A DNA stretch of 38,315 nt from Pseudomonadota bacterium (GCA_021821365.1 JAKACN010000017.1:1-38315), one strand, 5' to 3'; numbered from the stretch's first letter, positions 8,240 to 17,210 are shown. Made by a program: numbers and translations. Notes: generated by a model from the letters alone, not told the origin.

Positions 8240-8293
8240 TTGACATGTAAACGAGAATCGTTATCATCGAACTTGTTGATAACGATTCTCGTT
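8240..8293 (+). promoter_or_regulatory. Sigma70-type promoter overlapped by a long Fur-like palindrome
   Basis: TTGACA at 8240-8245 and TATCAT at 8262-8267, separated by 16 bases, form a good promoter for the iron operon. The -10 box lies inside a perfect inverted repeat: AACGAGAATCGTTATCA (8250-8266) and TGATAACGATTCTCGTT (8277-8293), with a 10-base spacer. The arms carry the GATAAcGATTcTC pattern of Fur boxes. Iron-loaded Fur would block RNA polymerase here. Between it and the divergent superoxide reductase-like gene lie about 190 bases in which I see no second clear box. Confidence 0.82.
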
Positions 8294-8307
8294 CAAGACC
8301 GACAAAC

Positions 8308-8634
8308 ATGAACCTCCGCCACGTCCTCATCGCCACGATTCTTGTCCTTCCCGTTTTCGCCAATGCGGCGGACAAGGAAATCACCCTTGTCATCAAAGAC
8401 CATCGATTTGCGCCCGCCGAGGTGAAGGTGCCGGCAGGGCAGAAGGTGAAGCTCATCGTGGACAACCAGGATGCGACACCGGAGGAATTCGAAAGCCACG
8501 ACCTGAATCGCGAGAAAGTGATCCCGGCCCGTTCCAAAGGCAGTGTCTTCATCGGTCCACTGAAGGCAGGTCGCTATTCCTTCTTCGGCGAATTCCATGA
8601 AGACACCGCCAAGGGCGTGATCATTGCGGAGTAA
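8308..8634 (+). CDS. ftrB: Periplasmic cupredoxin-like iron uptake protein (FtrB-like)
   Basis: A 108-residue protein with a signal peptide (MNLRHVLIATILVLPVFANA) and one cupredoxin-like domain with the strand pattern LVIKDHRFAPAEVKVPAGQK and the end RYSFFGEFHEDTAKG. Family knowledge: in Bordetella and Burkholderia Ftr systems, a small cupredoxin works with an FTR1 permease to take up ferrous iron after oxidation. The gene is the first of three tightly packed genes behind a Fur-type promoter. The usual partners FtrA (P19-like) and FtrD (ferredoxin-like) are not visible here, so the system is either reduced or completed elsewhere. The symbol is by analogy. Confidence 0.8.
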   Translation: MNLRHVLIATILVLPVFANAADKEITLVIKDHRFAPAEVKVPAGQKVKLIVDNQDATPEEFESHDLNREKVIPARSKGSVFIGPLKAGRYSFFGEFHEDTAKGVIIAE

Positions 8635-8640
8635 GACATC

Positions 8641-9477
8641 ATGTTCGGATCAGCCATCATCGTTTTTCGCGAGTCGCTCGAAGCGGCACTCCTGATCGGT
8701 ATCATCGCCGCCTCCACCCGCGGGCTGGAGCGTCGCAACCGCTGGCTCGGCCTCGGCATTGCGGCCGGCATCGCCGGATCGCTGATCGTCGCCTGGCTGA
8801 CCGAATCGATCGCCGACCTGTTCGGCGGTAGCGGACAGGAAATCTTCTCCGCGACAGTGCTCGGTATCGCCGTGATCATGATCGGTTGGCACAACATCTG
8901 GATGGCGTCGCATGGCAAGGAAATGGCCATGAAGGCCAGGAACGTCGGCATCGCCATCCGCAACGGCCAGCAGGAATTGTCGGCCATTGCCATCGCCATC
9001 GCATTGACCGTGCTGCGCGAAGGTTCGGAAGCCGCGCTGTTCCTGCAAGGCATGCTGGCCAGCGCCTCGGATGGCCCCGGGCTCGTCATGCTGGGCGGCG
9101 CGCTCGGCCTGATCGGTGGCACAACGATCGGTGTCGTCACCTACCTGGGCCTGCTGCGCATCCCGCTGCACCGCTTCTTCTCCGTGACCGGCACGCTGCT
9201 GTTGCTGCTGGCGGCCGGTCTGGCAAGCCAGATGGCGAAGTTCCTGATCCAGGCCGACCTGCTGCCCCCGCTTGCCTCGCCGCTTTGGGATACGTCCTGG
9301 CTCCTGCCTGTCCAGTCGACACTCGGCTCGGCGCTCGCGATCCTGTTGGGCTATGAGGACAAGCCCACCGGCATGCAAGCCGTTTTCTACTTCACCACGC
9401 TCGTCTGCATTTATGCCGGCGCAACGTGGACACATCGCAACCTCATCAACTCCTCCCACAAACTCAAATCAGCATGA
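8641..9477 (+). CDS. ftrC: FTR1-family iron permease
   Basis: A 278-residue multi-span inner-membrane protein of the OFeT/FTR1 family. The two characteristic REXXE iron-passage motifs are present: RESLE in FRESLEAALLIGI near the N-terminus and REGSE in VLREGSEAALFL near residue 125. I count about seven hydrophobic segments. It imports ferric iron across the inner membrane, using iron oxidised by a partner. It starts six bases after the cupredoxin stop, and its TGA overlaps the ATG of the next gene (ATGA), showing translational coupling. It is iron-repressed if the upstream Fur palindrome works as expected. Confidence 0.92.
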   Translation: MFGSAIIVFRESLEAALLIGIIAASTRGLERRNRWLGLGIAAGIAGSLIVAWLTESIADLFGGSGQEIFSATVLGIAVIMIGWHNIWMASHGKEMAMKARNVGIAIRNGQQELSAIAIAIALTVLREGSEAALFLQGMLASASDGPGLVMLGGALGLIGGTTIGVVTYLGLLRIPLHRFFSVTGTLLLLLAAGLASQMAKFLIQADLLPPLASPLWDTSWLLPVQSTLGSALAILLGYEDKPTGMQAVFYFTTLVCIYAGATWTHRNLINSSHKLKSA

Positions 9478-10223
9478 AATCCAGGAAACAATTGATCGGC
9501 GCTGCGAGCGCCGTGGCAGCGCTCGTCCTGACGGCGCACAATGCCATCGCCGGCCCGGCCGATTATGTCTATACACCGACCGTCGAGTACGGCGAGCGTG
9601 AAATCGACTTCAAGGCGGGCACCGCAAAGAAAACCGACGAAGCACGGGAAAGCGCAGCCTCGATCGGCTTCGGCTACGGTGCGACCGAATACTGGTTCAC
9701 CGAGCTGTACGCGAAGTACAAGCGAGAGAATGGCAGCGGCACCTTCTTCGATGCCGTCGAATGGGAAAACAAGTTCCAGCTCACCGAAACGGGCAAGTAT
9801 CCGGTGGATATCGGTTTCATCACCGAGATCGAGCGCCCGCAGGACCATAGCGAAGGCTGGGAGGTGAAGTTCGGACCGCTGTTCCAGACCGATATCGGCA
9901 AGACCCAGCTCAACCTGAACGTTCTCTTCGAGCGGAATTATCGCGCCGCAGAAGCCAACCCCATGCGCCTCGGCTACCAATGGCAGGCCAAGTACCGCTG
10001 GAAACCGCAGTTCGAGTTCGGCGCCCAGGGTTTCGGCGATGTCGGCAAATGGGACAACTTCGCGCCGCGCGCCGAGCAATCCCACATCGTCGGCCCGGCG
10101 ATCTTCGGCAAGATTGCCTTGGGCGGGCGCCAGGTAATCAAGTACAACGCCGCGTACCTGATCGATGCCAACGATGCCAAGCACAGCAACACGTTCCGGA
10201 CGCAGGTGGAGTACGAGTTCTGA
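9474..10223 (+). CDS. Outer-membrane beta-barrel-like protein coupled to the iron permease
   Basis: A 249-residue protein with a signal peptide (MKSRKQLIGAASAVAALVL, cleavage probably after AIA). The mature part is rich in alternating aromatic and polar strands such as YWFTELYAKYKREN and QAKYRWKPQFEFGAQGF, and it ends in VEYEF. A C-terminal aromatic residue and strand pattern of this kind are the classic signals for outer-membrane beta-barrels. I do not recognise a named family. The ATG overlaps the FTR1 permease stop, so it is the third gene of the Fur-type operon. An outer-membrane role linked to iron entry is inferred from context only. Confidence 0.8.
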   Translation: MKSRKQLIGAASAVAALVLTAHNAIAGPADYVYTPTVEYGEREIDFKAGTAKKTDEARESAASIGFGYGATEYWFTELYAKYKRENGSGTFFDAVEWENKFQLTETGKYPVDIGFITEIERPQDHSEGWEVKFGPLFQTDIGKTQLNLNVLFERNYRAAEANPMRLGYQWQAKYRWKPQFEFGAQGFGDVGKWDNFAPRAEQSHIVGPAIFGKIALGGRQVIKYNAAYLIDANDAKHSNTFRTQVEYEF

Positions 10224-10245
10224 TCGCGCTGGCGGCAAGGCCTGA

Positions 10246-10286
10246 AAAGCAAAAAGCCCGGTTCATCGAACCGGGCTTTTTGCTTT
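10246..10286. terminator. Strong intrinsic terminator
   Basis: A 19-base perfect inverted repeat around an ATC loop. The core is AGCCCGGTTC / GAACCGGGCT, flanked by A-runs and T-runs on either side. It can end the iron operon on the + strand and the tRNA-His transcript on the - strand. Confidence 0.9.
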
Positions 10287-10294
10287 GAATCTGT

Positions 10295-10371
10295 TGGGGT
10301 GGCCGATGGGACTCGAACCCACGACGACAGGAATCACAATCCTGGACTCTACCAACTGAGCTACGGCCACC
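10295..10371 (-). tRNA. tRNA-His (anticodon GTG)
   Basis: Read on the - strand, this is a full cloverleaf of 77 bases. It has the extra 5' G typical of tRNA-His, the D-arm GCTCAGTTGGTAGAG, the anticodon loop TTGTGAT in stem CAGGA/TCCTG, the T-loop GGTTCGAGTCC, and an encoded CCA at the 3' end (10295-10297 on +). It is very close to E. coli tRNA-His. Confidence 0.97.
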
Positions 10372-10411
10372 ATTGAGAGCTTTGCCGGACAGTACATCAG
10401 GCAAGCCCGTA

Positions 10412-10440
10412 ATTATACAAACTTCAGTCCGAACTGGCAA
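10412..10440 (-). promoter_or_regulatory. Promoter of tRNA-His
   Basis: On the - strand TTGCCA (10440-10435) and TATAAT (10417-10412) are separated by exactly 17 bases, ending about 40 bases before the mature tRNA 5' end. It lies just past the murI stop. Confidence 0.75.
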
Positions 10441-10450
10441 ATGTCTGCAT

Positions 10451-11293
10451 TCAATTGCCTGCGGCAACGCGCATCACCTCGGGATGAATGCCTAGCAAAC
10501 GCGAGAAGGCGTCCTCGAGCGCCGATTCGCCGCCGGTAGTGAATCCCGAAATCGTACCCGTGCCTTCGATCCGCTCCAGGTTGCGTTCCGACAAAAGACG
10601 CTTCAGTTGCCGGGCGACCGGTTCGCCCGTATCGACGATAGCGACAGGCGCAGAGGCGATGCGGGCGATAATCTTTTCGATCAGGGGTTGTACGAAAGGA
10701 TAGTGCGTGCAGCCGAGGACCAGCGTATCGGCACCCTGCACGATCAGCGGGGCGATATAGCCATGCAGCAGTTCCGCGGTGGCCGCGGACTGCAGTTCGC
10801 CTTTCTCCACCTGGTCGGCAAGCCCGATGCAGGGTTGCGGGAGGAATCGGACATCGGCCGCGGCGCCGATTTGCTGATGCAGCAATCTGAACTTTTCGCT
10901 GGAGAGCGTGCGCTTGGTGGCCAGCACGCCTACAGTCCGGCTGCGTGTCAGCGCAGCGGCCGGTTTCAGGCCAGGCTCCACGCCGACTACCGGCAGGGAA
11001 GGGTAGCGGGCGCGCAGCGCCTTGATCGCAGCGGCAGTCGCTGTGTTGCAGGCGACCACGAGCGCCTTGGCGCGGTGTTCAACCAGGAATGCTGCAATCG
11101 CCAGCGACCGCGCCACGATCTCTTCTTCCGGTCGGCCACCATAGGGCGCGAAACTGGAGTCGGCGAAGTACAGCAGGTCCTCGTGCGGCAGGATGGCGCG
11201 AATGTGTTTCAGGATGGACAACCCGCCGATACCGGAGTCGAAGACGCCGATCGGCGCATCGGGTGAGATCGAGGTGTCGGAAAAATCAGGCAT
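10451..11293 (-). CDS. murI: Glutamate racemase
   Basis: Converts L-glutamate to D-glutamate for peptidoglycan, cytoplasmic and cofactor-free. The 280-residue protein has DSGIGGLS near residue 19, the first catalytic cysteine in VACNTATAA, and the second in LGCTHYPF, as in active racemases. Its length is normal. The upstream neighbour on the same strand is a MarR-type regulator about 57 bases away. The start ATG at 11293 has no strong ribosome site, and the first dozen residues are variable in this family, so a slightly later start is possible. Confidence 0.95.
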   Translation of the reverse strand: MPDFSDTSISPDAPIGVFDSGIGGLSILKHIRAILPHEDLLYFADSSFAPYGGRPEEEIVARSLAIAAFLVEHRAKALVVACNTATAAAIKALRARYPSLPVVGVEPGLKPAAALTRSRTVGVLATKRTLSSEKFRLLHQQIGAAADVRFLPQPCIGLADQVEKGELQSAATAELLHGYIAPLIVQGADTLVLGCTHYPFVQPLIEKIIARIASAPVAIVDTGEPVARQLKRLLSERNLERIEGTGTISGFTTGGESALEDAFSRLLGIHPEVMRVAAGN

Positions 11294-11350
11294 GCGAGGA
11301 TGGGCCGGGCGGGTGTGTTCGGTTGCGGGAATCTGATATATGCGACCGCA

Positions 11351-11848
11351 TCATCCCACAAAAAAGTCCGAATGCGCCGGAAGGTGTTCGAACGGCACGG
11401 ATAGCACCCGCTGCAGCTCGGTGACCTGGTCACGGTGCATATAGGCCAATCGCTGCAGCAATTCCTCGCCCTTGGGCAGCAGGTAGACCTCGACGCAACG
11501 CTTGTCGTCCCGTCCGGGCCGGCGCGCGACCAGACCGGCCTTTTCGCAACGCGATGTGAGCGCCACTACGCCATGGTGATGCGCCTGCAGCCGTTCGGCG
11601 AGCTCCGCAATGGTTGCCCATTCGCGCCCCGGATAACCCTTGATCTGCAAGAGAAGAAGGTATTGCAGCGGCGTAATGCCTTGCGATTGGGTCAATTCTT
11701 CGCTGAATCTCAGGAAGCGCCGCAATCGGTAGCGGAAATCGGCCAGAGCTTCGTACTCCGGTTTGCCGAGCAGAGTGGAGGGAGCGGAATCGGGCATCAG
11801 CAGTTGAAGCGTAATGGACTTGTAGGACGATGATATACGATCAGACAC
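11351..11848 (-). CDS. MarR-family transcriptional regulator
   Basis: A 165-residue winged-helix regulator. The DNA-binding region reads TIAELAERLQAHHHGVVALTSRCEKAGLVARRPGRDDKRC, here described as a helix-turn-helix near residues 78-98 and a wing with the DDKRC-type basic tip. The flanking helices are dimerisation helices. The start is uncertain: GTG at 11848 gives the full frame, while ATG at 11797 removes 17 residues; neither has a good ribosome site. It is divergent from a Yip1-like membrane protein gene and may control it. The ligand is unknown. Confidence 0.85.
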   Translation of the reverse strand: MSDRISSSYKSITLQLLMPDSAPSTLLGKPEYEALADFRYRLRRFLRFSEELTQSQGITPLQYLLLLQIKGYPGREWATIAELAERLQAHHHGVVALTSRCEKAGLVARRPGRDDKRCVEVYLLPKGEELLQRLAYMHRDQVTELQRVLSVPFEHLPAHSDFFVG

Positions 11849-12067
11849 AATTTTCGGGCAAGAATCGCAACCGGCAGTTACATGATCGCAAGAACATCGG
11901 TGTAGACTTTTCTGGCTTTATATCATAAAGTGATACAAAATTTTTTGACGCAGGCCGGGTTTTTTGCAGAAGTTTTTTTCTGCGTGTGCGTCATACTCTC
12001 TATCGCGAAGCAGACCCATGCGCCGTGAAGAGGCCGTGCATTTCATCGGCAGAAAGGAAGAAGTGAA
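11849..12067. promoter_or_regulatory. Divergent regulatory region with palindromic TATCA elements
   Basis: This gap between the MarR gene and the Yip1-like gene is AT-rich compared with both. ATATCA TAAAG TGATA at about 11921-11935 is a short palindrome, and a related TGATATA lies at 11831-11837 near the MarR start. Such sites would suit MarR dimers, but binding is inference. Several T-runs follow at 11940-11980. Confidence 0.4.
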
Positions 12068-12637
12068 ATGAATTTGCTTAAATTGATGAAAATGCCGTTT
12101 TCCTTCCACGAGGGGTGGGATCAGGTCGATGCGACCCACGTTTCCATCCTGAAGATTTTCCTGCAACTGGTTTTGCCGCTCTCCCTTCTTCCGCCTGCGA
12201 TGCTCCTCTATGCAGGCTCGCACCATGCGTCCGCTTATCTGCTGGATGCAGCGCCGACGCGCTGGGAAGCGGTGGCAGCAGTTTTCTTCATCGCCGAGCT
12301 GGTCACCGTGCCGCTCATGGGCGTGCTGCTCAAACAGATCGCGTCGACCTACCAGATTTCCGCCGACACGCCGCGCAGCTTCCTGCTGGCAGCCATTACC
12401 GCCGTTCCGATGTTCCTCTCGAGCCTCGGGCTCGCGATTCCGAACCTGTGGGGGATGATCTGCGTCATCGTGGGCGGCCTGCTGATCGCCGCCAGCGTGC
12501 TTTATCACGGCACGGTCCACATCCTGAAGCTGGATGATCCCAGCGGCGCCGAGGTCCTGAGCGCCGAGGCGTTCGCATCCGGCGCGCTGGTCTGGGCGCT
12601 GCTGTGCGCATTCGTGCTGGTGCCGCTCATGAATTGA
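12068..12637 (+). CDS. Yip1-like multi-span membrane protein
   Basis: A 189-residue protein with about five hydrophobic segments, including ILKIFLQLVLPLSLLPPAML, AVAAVFFIAELVTVPLMGVL, LLAAITAVPMFLSSL and ALVWALLCAFVLVPLM. The layout and the phrase LKQIASTYQ fit the Yip1/DUF1282 type of small bacterial membrane proteins. The function is unknown. AGAAGGAAG precedes the ATG. It is divergent from a MarR regulator and 50 bases upstream of an AhpD-like gene on the same strand, so the three may form one stress-response unit. Confidence 0.75.
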   Translation: MNLLKLMKMPFSFHEGWDQVDATHVSILKIFLQLVLPLSLLPPAMLLYAGSHHASAYLLDAAPTRWEAVAAVFFIAELVTVPLMGVLLKQIASTYQISADTPRSFLLAAITAVPMFLSSLGLAIPNLWGMICVIVGGLLIAASVLYHGTVHILKLDDPSGAEVLSAEAFASGALVWALLCAFVLVPLMN

Positions 12638-12687
12638 CGGACGTCGAAGCGCGGCAGAAAATACACTAACCGAAAGGACTTCCCTTC

Positions 12688-13044
12688 ATGGATCATCCCA
12701 TGTATCCCGACGTGTCCCGCGAGATCTCGCAAAAGCGGCGTGAACTGGCGCCCGAGATCTACGGCGCATTTCGTACCTTCAGCCAGCGTGTGTTTGCCGA
12801 TGGTGCGCTCCCCTCGAAGACCAAGGAGTTGATTGCCGTCGCGGTGGCGCATGTCACACAGTGCCCTTATTGCATTCGCGGGCATACCGATCTCGCCTTG
12901 AAGAAGGGCTCGACCGAGCAGGAAATCATGGAAGCGATCTGGGTTGCCGCCGAGATGCGTGCCGGTGGCGCGTTTGCCCATTCCGCCGTGGCCATCGACG
13001 CCATGCACCAGGCGCAGCACCGGCAGGAAGCCGAACAGAAATAA
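12688..13044 (+). CDS. AhpD-like carboxymuconolactone decarboxylase-family protein
   Basis: A 118-residue single-domain protein with the redox motif CPYCIRGH near residues 58-65, the AhpD signature in which two cysteines and a following His form a peroxidase-type site. The region TKELIAVAVAHVTQ before it is typical. Family knowledge: members are small all-helical disulfide reductases or peroxidases, and some are decarboxylases lacking the cysteines; here the cysteines are present. A GAAAGGA site precedes the ATG. Likely role: peroxide or thiol redox defence, substrate unknown. Confidence 0.88.
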   Translation: MDHPMYPDVSREISQKRRELAPEIYGAFRTFSQRVFADGALPSKTKELIAVAVAHVTQCPYCIRGHTDLALKKGSTEQEIMEAIWVAAEMRAGGAFAHSAVAIDAMHQAQHRQEAEQK

Positions 13045-13114
13045 CGAGGGATTGCAGGAGGAAGGTTAAGGAGAGGAAGGAGACAGTGAGTAGAGTGAGA
13101 CGTAAATAAAAAAC

Positions 13115-13148
13115 AGAGGGGGCACGGAAACGTGACCCCCTCGTTGTT
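13115..13148. terminator. Bidirectional hairpin terminator
   Basis: GAGGGGGCACG (13116-13126) pairs with CGTGACCCCCTC (13131-13142), with one bulged A and a GAAA-type loop. A-rich sequence lies before it and a T-rich stretch after it. It serves the AhpD-like gene on + and the fumarase on -. Confidence 0.75.
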
Positions 13149-13170
13149 TATGCTTATGCAACCTGCGTTA

Positions 13171-14706
13171 TCAGCCGGCCGTCACTGGAATCGTGAACTT
13201 GCCGCTCGCAATGCGTTCCTGCCATTCCTTCGGCGCGGTGTTGTGCACCGACACGCCATTGGCATCGACCGCGACGGTCACCGGCATGTCCTTCACTTCG
13301 AACTCGTAGATCGCTTCCATGCCGAGGTCGCCGAAGCCAACCACCTTCGCGCTCTTGATCGCTTTCGACACCAGGTAGGCTGCACCACCGACCGCCATCA
13401 GGTAGGCCGACTTGTGATTCTTGATCGACTCGATTGCGACCGGGCCGCGCTCGGCCTTGCCGATCATTGCGATCAGGCCGGTCTTCTCCAGCATCATGTC
13501 GGTGAACTTGTCCATGCGGGTCGCCGTCGTCGGGCCTGCAGGGCCAACCACTTCGTCGCGCACCGGATCGACCGGACCGACGTAGTAGATCACGCGGTTG
13601 GTGAAGTCCACCGGGAGCTTCTCGCCCTTGGCCAGCATGTCCTGGATGCGCTTGTGCGCGGCATCGCGGCCGGTCAGCATCTTGCCGTTCAGGAGCAGCG
13701 TCTGGCCCGGCTTCCAGGAGGCGACTTCTTCCTTCGTCAGCGTGTCGAGATTGATGCGCCTGGACTTCTCGGTGTTCGGCGTCCAGTGCACTTCCGGCCA
13801 CTCGGACAGCGACGGCGGATCGATGTAGGCCGGGCCGGAACCGTCGAGCACGAAATGCGCATGGCGGGTCGCCGCGCAGTTCGGGATCATCGCCACCGGC
13901 TTGGAGGCGGCGTGCGTCGGATGCATCGCGATCTTCACGTCCAGCACCGTGGTCAGGCCACCCAGGCCTTGCGCGCCGATGCCCAGCGCATTGATCTTGT
14001 CGCACAGTTCGATGCGCAGCTCTTCCGTCTTGTTGCGCGGACCGCGCTGCTTCAGTTCGTACATGTCGATGTCATCCATCAGCGACTGCTTCGCCATCAG
14101 CATCGCCTTCTCGGCGGTGCCGCCGATGCCGATGCCCAGCATGCCTGGCGGGCACCAGCCTGCGCCCATGGCCGGCACGGTCTTCAGCACCCAGTCGACC
14201 AGCGAGTCGGACGGATTGAGCATCACGAACTTGGTCTTGTTCTCGGAGCCGCCGCCCTTGGCCGCGACCTGCACTTCCACCGTGTTGCCAGGCACGAGTT
14301 CCATGTGGATCACAGCCGGCGAGTTGTCCTTGGTGTTCTTGCGCTCGAACTGCGGATCGTCCACGACCGATGCGCGCAGCACGTTGTTCGGATTGAGGTA
14401 ACCGCGACGCACGCCTTCATTCACCGCATCGGTGATCGAGCCCTTGAAGCCTTCGAAGCGCACGTCCATGCCGATCTTCAGGAACACATTGACGATGCCG
14501 GTGTCCTGGCAAATCGGACGCTTGCCTTCGGCGCACATGCGCGAATTGGTCAGGATCTGCGCGATCGCATCCTTGGCGGCCGGGCTTTGCTCGGCTTCAT
14601 ACGCGCGGGCCAGGTGCTTGATGAAATCCACCGGATGGTAGTAGCTGATGTACTGCAGCGCGGCGGCGACGGATTCGATCAGATCTTCTTGCTTGATGAT
14701 GGTCAT
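13171..14706 (-). CDS. fumA: Fumarate hydratase class I (iron-sulfur)
   Basis: Interconverts fumarate and L-malate in the citric acid cycle, using an oxygen-sensitive [4Fe-4S] cluster. The 511-residue single-chain form joins the alpha part (ICQDTGIVNVF near 64, AGWCPPGMLGIGIGG near 181, both with cluster cysteines) and the beta part (PVDFTNRVIYYVGP and GPAGPTTATRMDKF). A third conserved cysteine lies in IPNCAATRH near residue 275. Its length and order match bacterial class I enzymes. The start ATG at 14706 lies about 20 bases after the nearest purine-rich stretch, but the N-terminus MTIIKQEDLIE fits the family. It is divergent from acs across a long intergenic region. Confidence 0.96.
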   Translation of the reverse strand: MTIIKQEDLIESVAAALQYISYYHPVDFIKHLARAYEAEQSPAAKDAIAQILTNSRMCAEGKRPICQDTGIVNVFLKIGMDVRFEGFKGSITDAVNEGVRRGYLNPNNVLRASVVDDPQFERKNTKDNSPAVIHMELVPGNTVEVQVAAKGGGSENKTKFVMLNPSDSLVDWVLKTVPAMGAGWCPPGMLGIGIGGTAEKAMLMAKQSLMDDIDMYELKQRGPRNKTEELRIELCDKINALGIGAQGLGGLTTVLDVKIAMHPTHAASKPVAMIPNCAATRHAHFVLDGSGPAYIDPPSLSEWPEVHWTPNTEKSRRINLDTLTKEEVASWKPGQTLLLNGKMLTGRDAAHKRIQDMLAKGEKLPVDFTNRVIYYVGPVDPVRDEVVGPAGPTTATRMDKFTDMMLEKTGLIAMIGKAERGPVAIESIKNHKSAYLMAVGGAAYLVSKAIKSAKVVGFGDLGMEAIYEFEVKDMPVTVAVDANGVSVHNTAPKEWQERIASGKFTIPVTAG

Positions 14707-15198
14707 GATGTCTGCTCAGTGTCAGTGGAAATTCCTGGCGCAGTCTGGAACTGGCGCCGTCATTCGGTCACACATGGCGATTGCCATGGTGGAGAAACGG
14801 GATGTGATAGTCTTGCGCGTTTCACGCACAAAGCCCACGGCGCGAATGCCGTGACCGGTGGTGCATGCGACAATGGCGACCGCCGGTTCCAGCAAGCCCG
14901 CTGCGGGCTGGGGGGCGACGGGGCTCGCCTTGCGAAGGTCGGGGGCGTTGGAATGCATGTCGCCGGGAAATTGGACGAAAATCAAACCTTCTCATTTTAC
15001 ACGCGCTGGCCTTTTTGCTCGCGGATTTCGCACCATGCAACAACGGCAAGGCTGCTGCGAATTCTCAACAGTAAAATGACTGAACGATTTATAAACGGCA
15101 GGATGCATCGATACCCATGTCTGTAACCCTTGTGTAAGGCTTGAGTAAGTGAAAAAGATTACCTTCGCAACAATTCAACGTAAGAGCAGGAGACCACT
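14707..15198. other. 492-base intergenic region between divergent fumarase and acs
   Basis: No gene is well supported here. The part near acs (15060-15198) is AT-richer and must hold its promoter; two similar direct elements, GTGTAAGGC and GAGTAAG, occur at about 15132-15150, and AGGAG lies before the acs ATG. The middle (14830-14960) is GC-rich with a small hairpin AGCCCGC T GCGGGCT near 14896. An 87-codon open frame on the - strand (14722-14985) shows no recognisable domain. Confidence 0.5.
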
Positions 15199-17181
15199 AT
15201 GTCTGACATCGAAACCCTGAAACAGGAAAGTCGCATCTTCAACCCGCCGGAATCGTTCGTAAAAAATGCCGCCATCTCCGGCATGGAGCAGTACAAGGCA
15301 ATGTGTGCTGCGGCCGAGAGCGATTACGAGGGTTTCTGGGCGCAGCTCGCGCGCGAGAACGTGCAGTGGCACAAGCCGTTTACGAAGACGCTGAATGAAT
15401 CGGAAGCCCCGTTCTACAAGTGGTTCGAGGACGGTCAGCTCAATGTCTCTTACAACTGCCTCGATCGCAACTTGCAGAACGGCAACGCCGGCAAGACTGC
15501 CATCATATTCGAATCGGACGACGGCAAGGTCACCAAGGTCACCTACCAGGAACTGCATGACAAGGTCTGCCAGTTTGCCAACGGCCTGAAATCCCTCGGC
15601 ATCAAGAAGGGCGATCGCGTCGTCATCTACATGCCGATGTCCGTGGAAGGCGTGGCCGCCATGCAGGCCTGCGCCCGCATCGGCGCTACCCACTCGGTCG
15701 TCTTCGGCGGCTTCTCCGCCAAGTCGCTGCAGGAACGCATCATCGATGCCGGCGCCGTGGCCGTCATCACTGCCGACGAGCAGGTCCGCGGTGGCAAGCA
15801 CCTGCCGCTGAAGGCCATCGTCGACGAAGCCATCGGCATGGGCGGGTGCGACACGCTCAGGAACGTCGTCGTCTACAAGCGCACCGGCGGCAACATCAAT
15901 TTCGTTTCCGGCCGCGACCTCTGGCTGCATGACGTGATCGCCAACCAGGCGGCCACCTGCGAGCCGGAATGGGTCGAAGCGGAACATCCGCTGTTCATTC
16001 TCTACACCTCTGGTTCTACCGGCAAGCCGAAGGGCGTGCAGCATTCCTCCGGTGGTTACCTGCTGTGGGCGATGCTCACGATGAAGTGGACCTTCGACAT
16101 CAAGCCGACCGATGTCTTCTGGTGCACCGCCGACATCGGCTGGGTCACCGGCCACACCTACATCGCCTACGGCCCGCTGGCCGTCGGCGCCACGCAGATC
16201 GTGTTCGAAGGCGTGCCGACCTTCCCGAATGCCGGTCGTTTCTGGGACATGATCCAGAAGCACAAGACCACGATCTTCTACACTGCGCCGACGGCGATCC
16301 GTTCGCTGATCAAGGCTGCGGAAGCCGATCCGGCCATTCATCCGAACAAGTACGACCTGTCCAGCCTTCGCCTGTTGGGTTCGGTCGGCGAGCCGATCAA
16401 TCCGGAAGCCTGGATGTGGTACTACAAGAACGTCGGCCGCGAGAACTGCCCGATCGCCGACACCTTCTGGCAAACCGAAACCGGCGGTCACATGATTACT
16501 CCGCTGCCGGGCGCCACGCCGATGGTTCCGGGTTCCTGCACGCTGCCGCTGCCGGGCATCATGACCGCGGTCGTCGACGAAACCGGCCATGACCTGCCGT
16601 GGGGCCAGGGCGGCATCCTTGTCGTCAAGCGTCCGTGGCCTGCCATGATCCGCACCATCTGGGGCGATGCGGACCGTTTCAGGAAGAGCTATTTCCCGGA
16701 AGAGCTGGGCGGCAAGACCTACCTCGCCGGCGACGGCGCGGTGCGCAACGAAAAAACCGGCTACTTCACCATCACCGGCCGCATCGACGACGTGCTGAAC
16801 GTCTCCGGTCACCGCATGGGTACGATGGAGATCGAATCTGCGCTCGTGGCAAATCCGATCGTTGCCGAAGCCGCCGTGGTTGGCAAGCCGGACGAAACCA
16901 CCGGCGAATCGATCTGCGCCTTCGTGGTCCTCAAGCGCGCCCGCCCGACCGGCGACGAAGCCAAGCAGATCGCTAAGGAGTTGCGCGACTGGGTTGCCAA
17001 GGAAATCGGTCCGATCGCCAAACCGAAAGAAATCCGCTTCGGCGACAACCTGCCCAAGACCCGTTCCGGCAAGATCATGCGCCGCCTGCTACGCGTAATC
17101 GCCAAGGGCGAGCAGATCACTCAGGACGTATCGACGCTGGAAAACCCGGCGATCCTGGAGCAACTGAAACTGGCGCAATAA
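15199..17181 (+). CDS. acs: Acetyl-CoA synthetase
   Basis: Activates acetate with ATP and CoA to acetyl-CoA through acetyl-AMP. The 660-residue protein has the N-terminal ACAS domain, the P-loop [19 protein letters not shown] near residue 270, the motif [16 protein letters not shown] near 423, and the C-terminal [14 protein letters not shown], in which Lys 625 is the catalytic residue that protein acetylation normally switches off. Length and motif order match true Acs, not propionyl-CoA or acetoacetyl-CoA synthetase. GCAGGAGACC before the ATG is a clear ribosome site. The gene is monocistronic, with a strong terminator 30 bases after its stop. Confidence 0.97.
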   Translation: MSDIETLKQESRIFNPPESFVKNAAISGMEQYKAMCAAAESDYEGFWAQLARENVQWHKPFTKTLNESEAPFYKWFEDGQLNVSYNCLDRNLQNGNAGKTAIIFESDDGKVTKVTYQELHDKVCQFANGLKSLGIKKGDRVVIYMPMSVEGVAAMQACARIGATHSVVFGGFSAKSLQERIIDAGAVAVITADEQVRGGKHLPLKAIVDEAIGMGGCDTLRNVVVYKRTGGNINFVSGRDLWLHDVIANQAATCEPEWVEAEHPLFILYTSGSTGKPKGVQHSSGGYLLWAMLTMKWTFDIKPTDVFWCTADIGWVTGHTYIAYGPLAVGATQIVFEGVPTFPNAGRFWDMIQKHKTTIFYTAPTAIRSLIKAAEADPAIHPNKYDLSSLRLLGSVGEPINPEAWMWYYKNVGRENCPIADTFWQTETGGHMITPLPGATPMVPGSCTLPLPGIMTAVVDETGHDLPWGQGGILVVKRPWPAMIRTIWGDADRFRKSYFPEELGGKTYLAGDGAVRNEKTGYFTITGRIDDVLNVSGHRMGTMEIESALVANPIVAEAAVVGKPDETTGESICAFVVLKRARPTGDEAKQIAKELRDWVAKEIGPIAKPKEIRFGDNLPKTRSGKIMRRLLRVIAKGEQITQDVSTLENPAILEQLKLAQ

Positions 17182-17210
17182 GCGCAATCGCCAAGAGAGC
17201 GAGGAGACAG

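Noticed and set aside
14722-14985. An 87-codon frame on - between fumarase and acs
   Set aside because: No ribosome site, no recognisable domain, and part of it covers the fumarase promoter region.
13132-15126. A 664-codon frame on + opposite the fumarase
   Set aside because: It is antisense to a clear class I fumarase, with a histidine- and arginine-rich product and no domain.
15175-16812. A 545-codon frame on - opposite acs
   Set aside because: It is the antisense shadow of acetyl-CoA synthetase.
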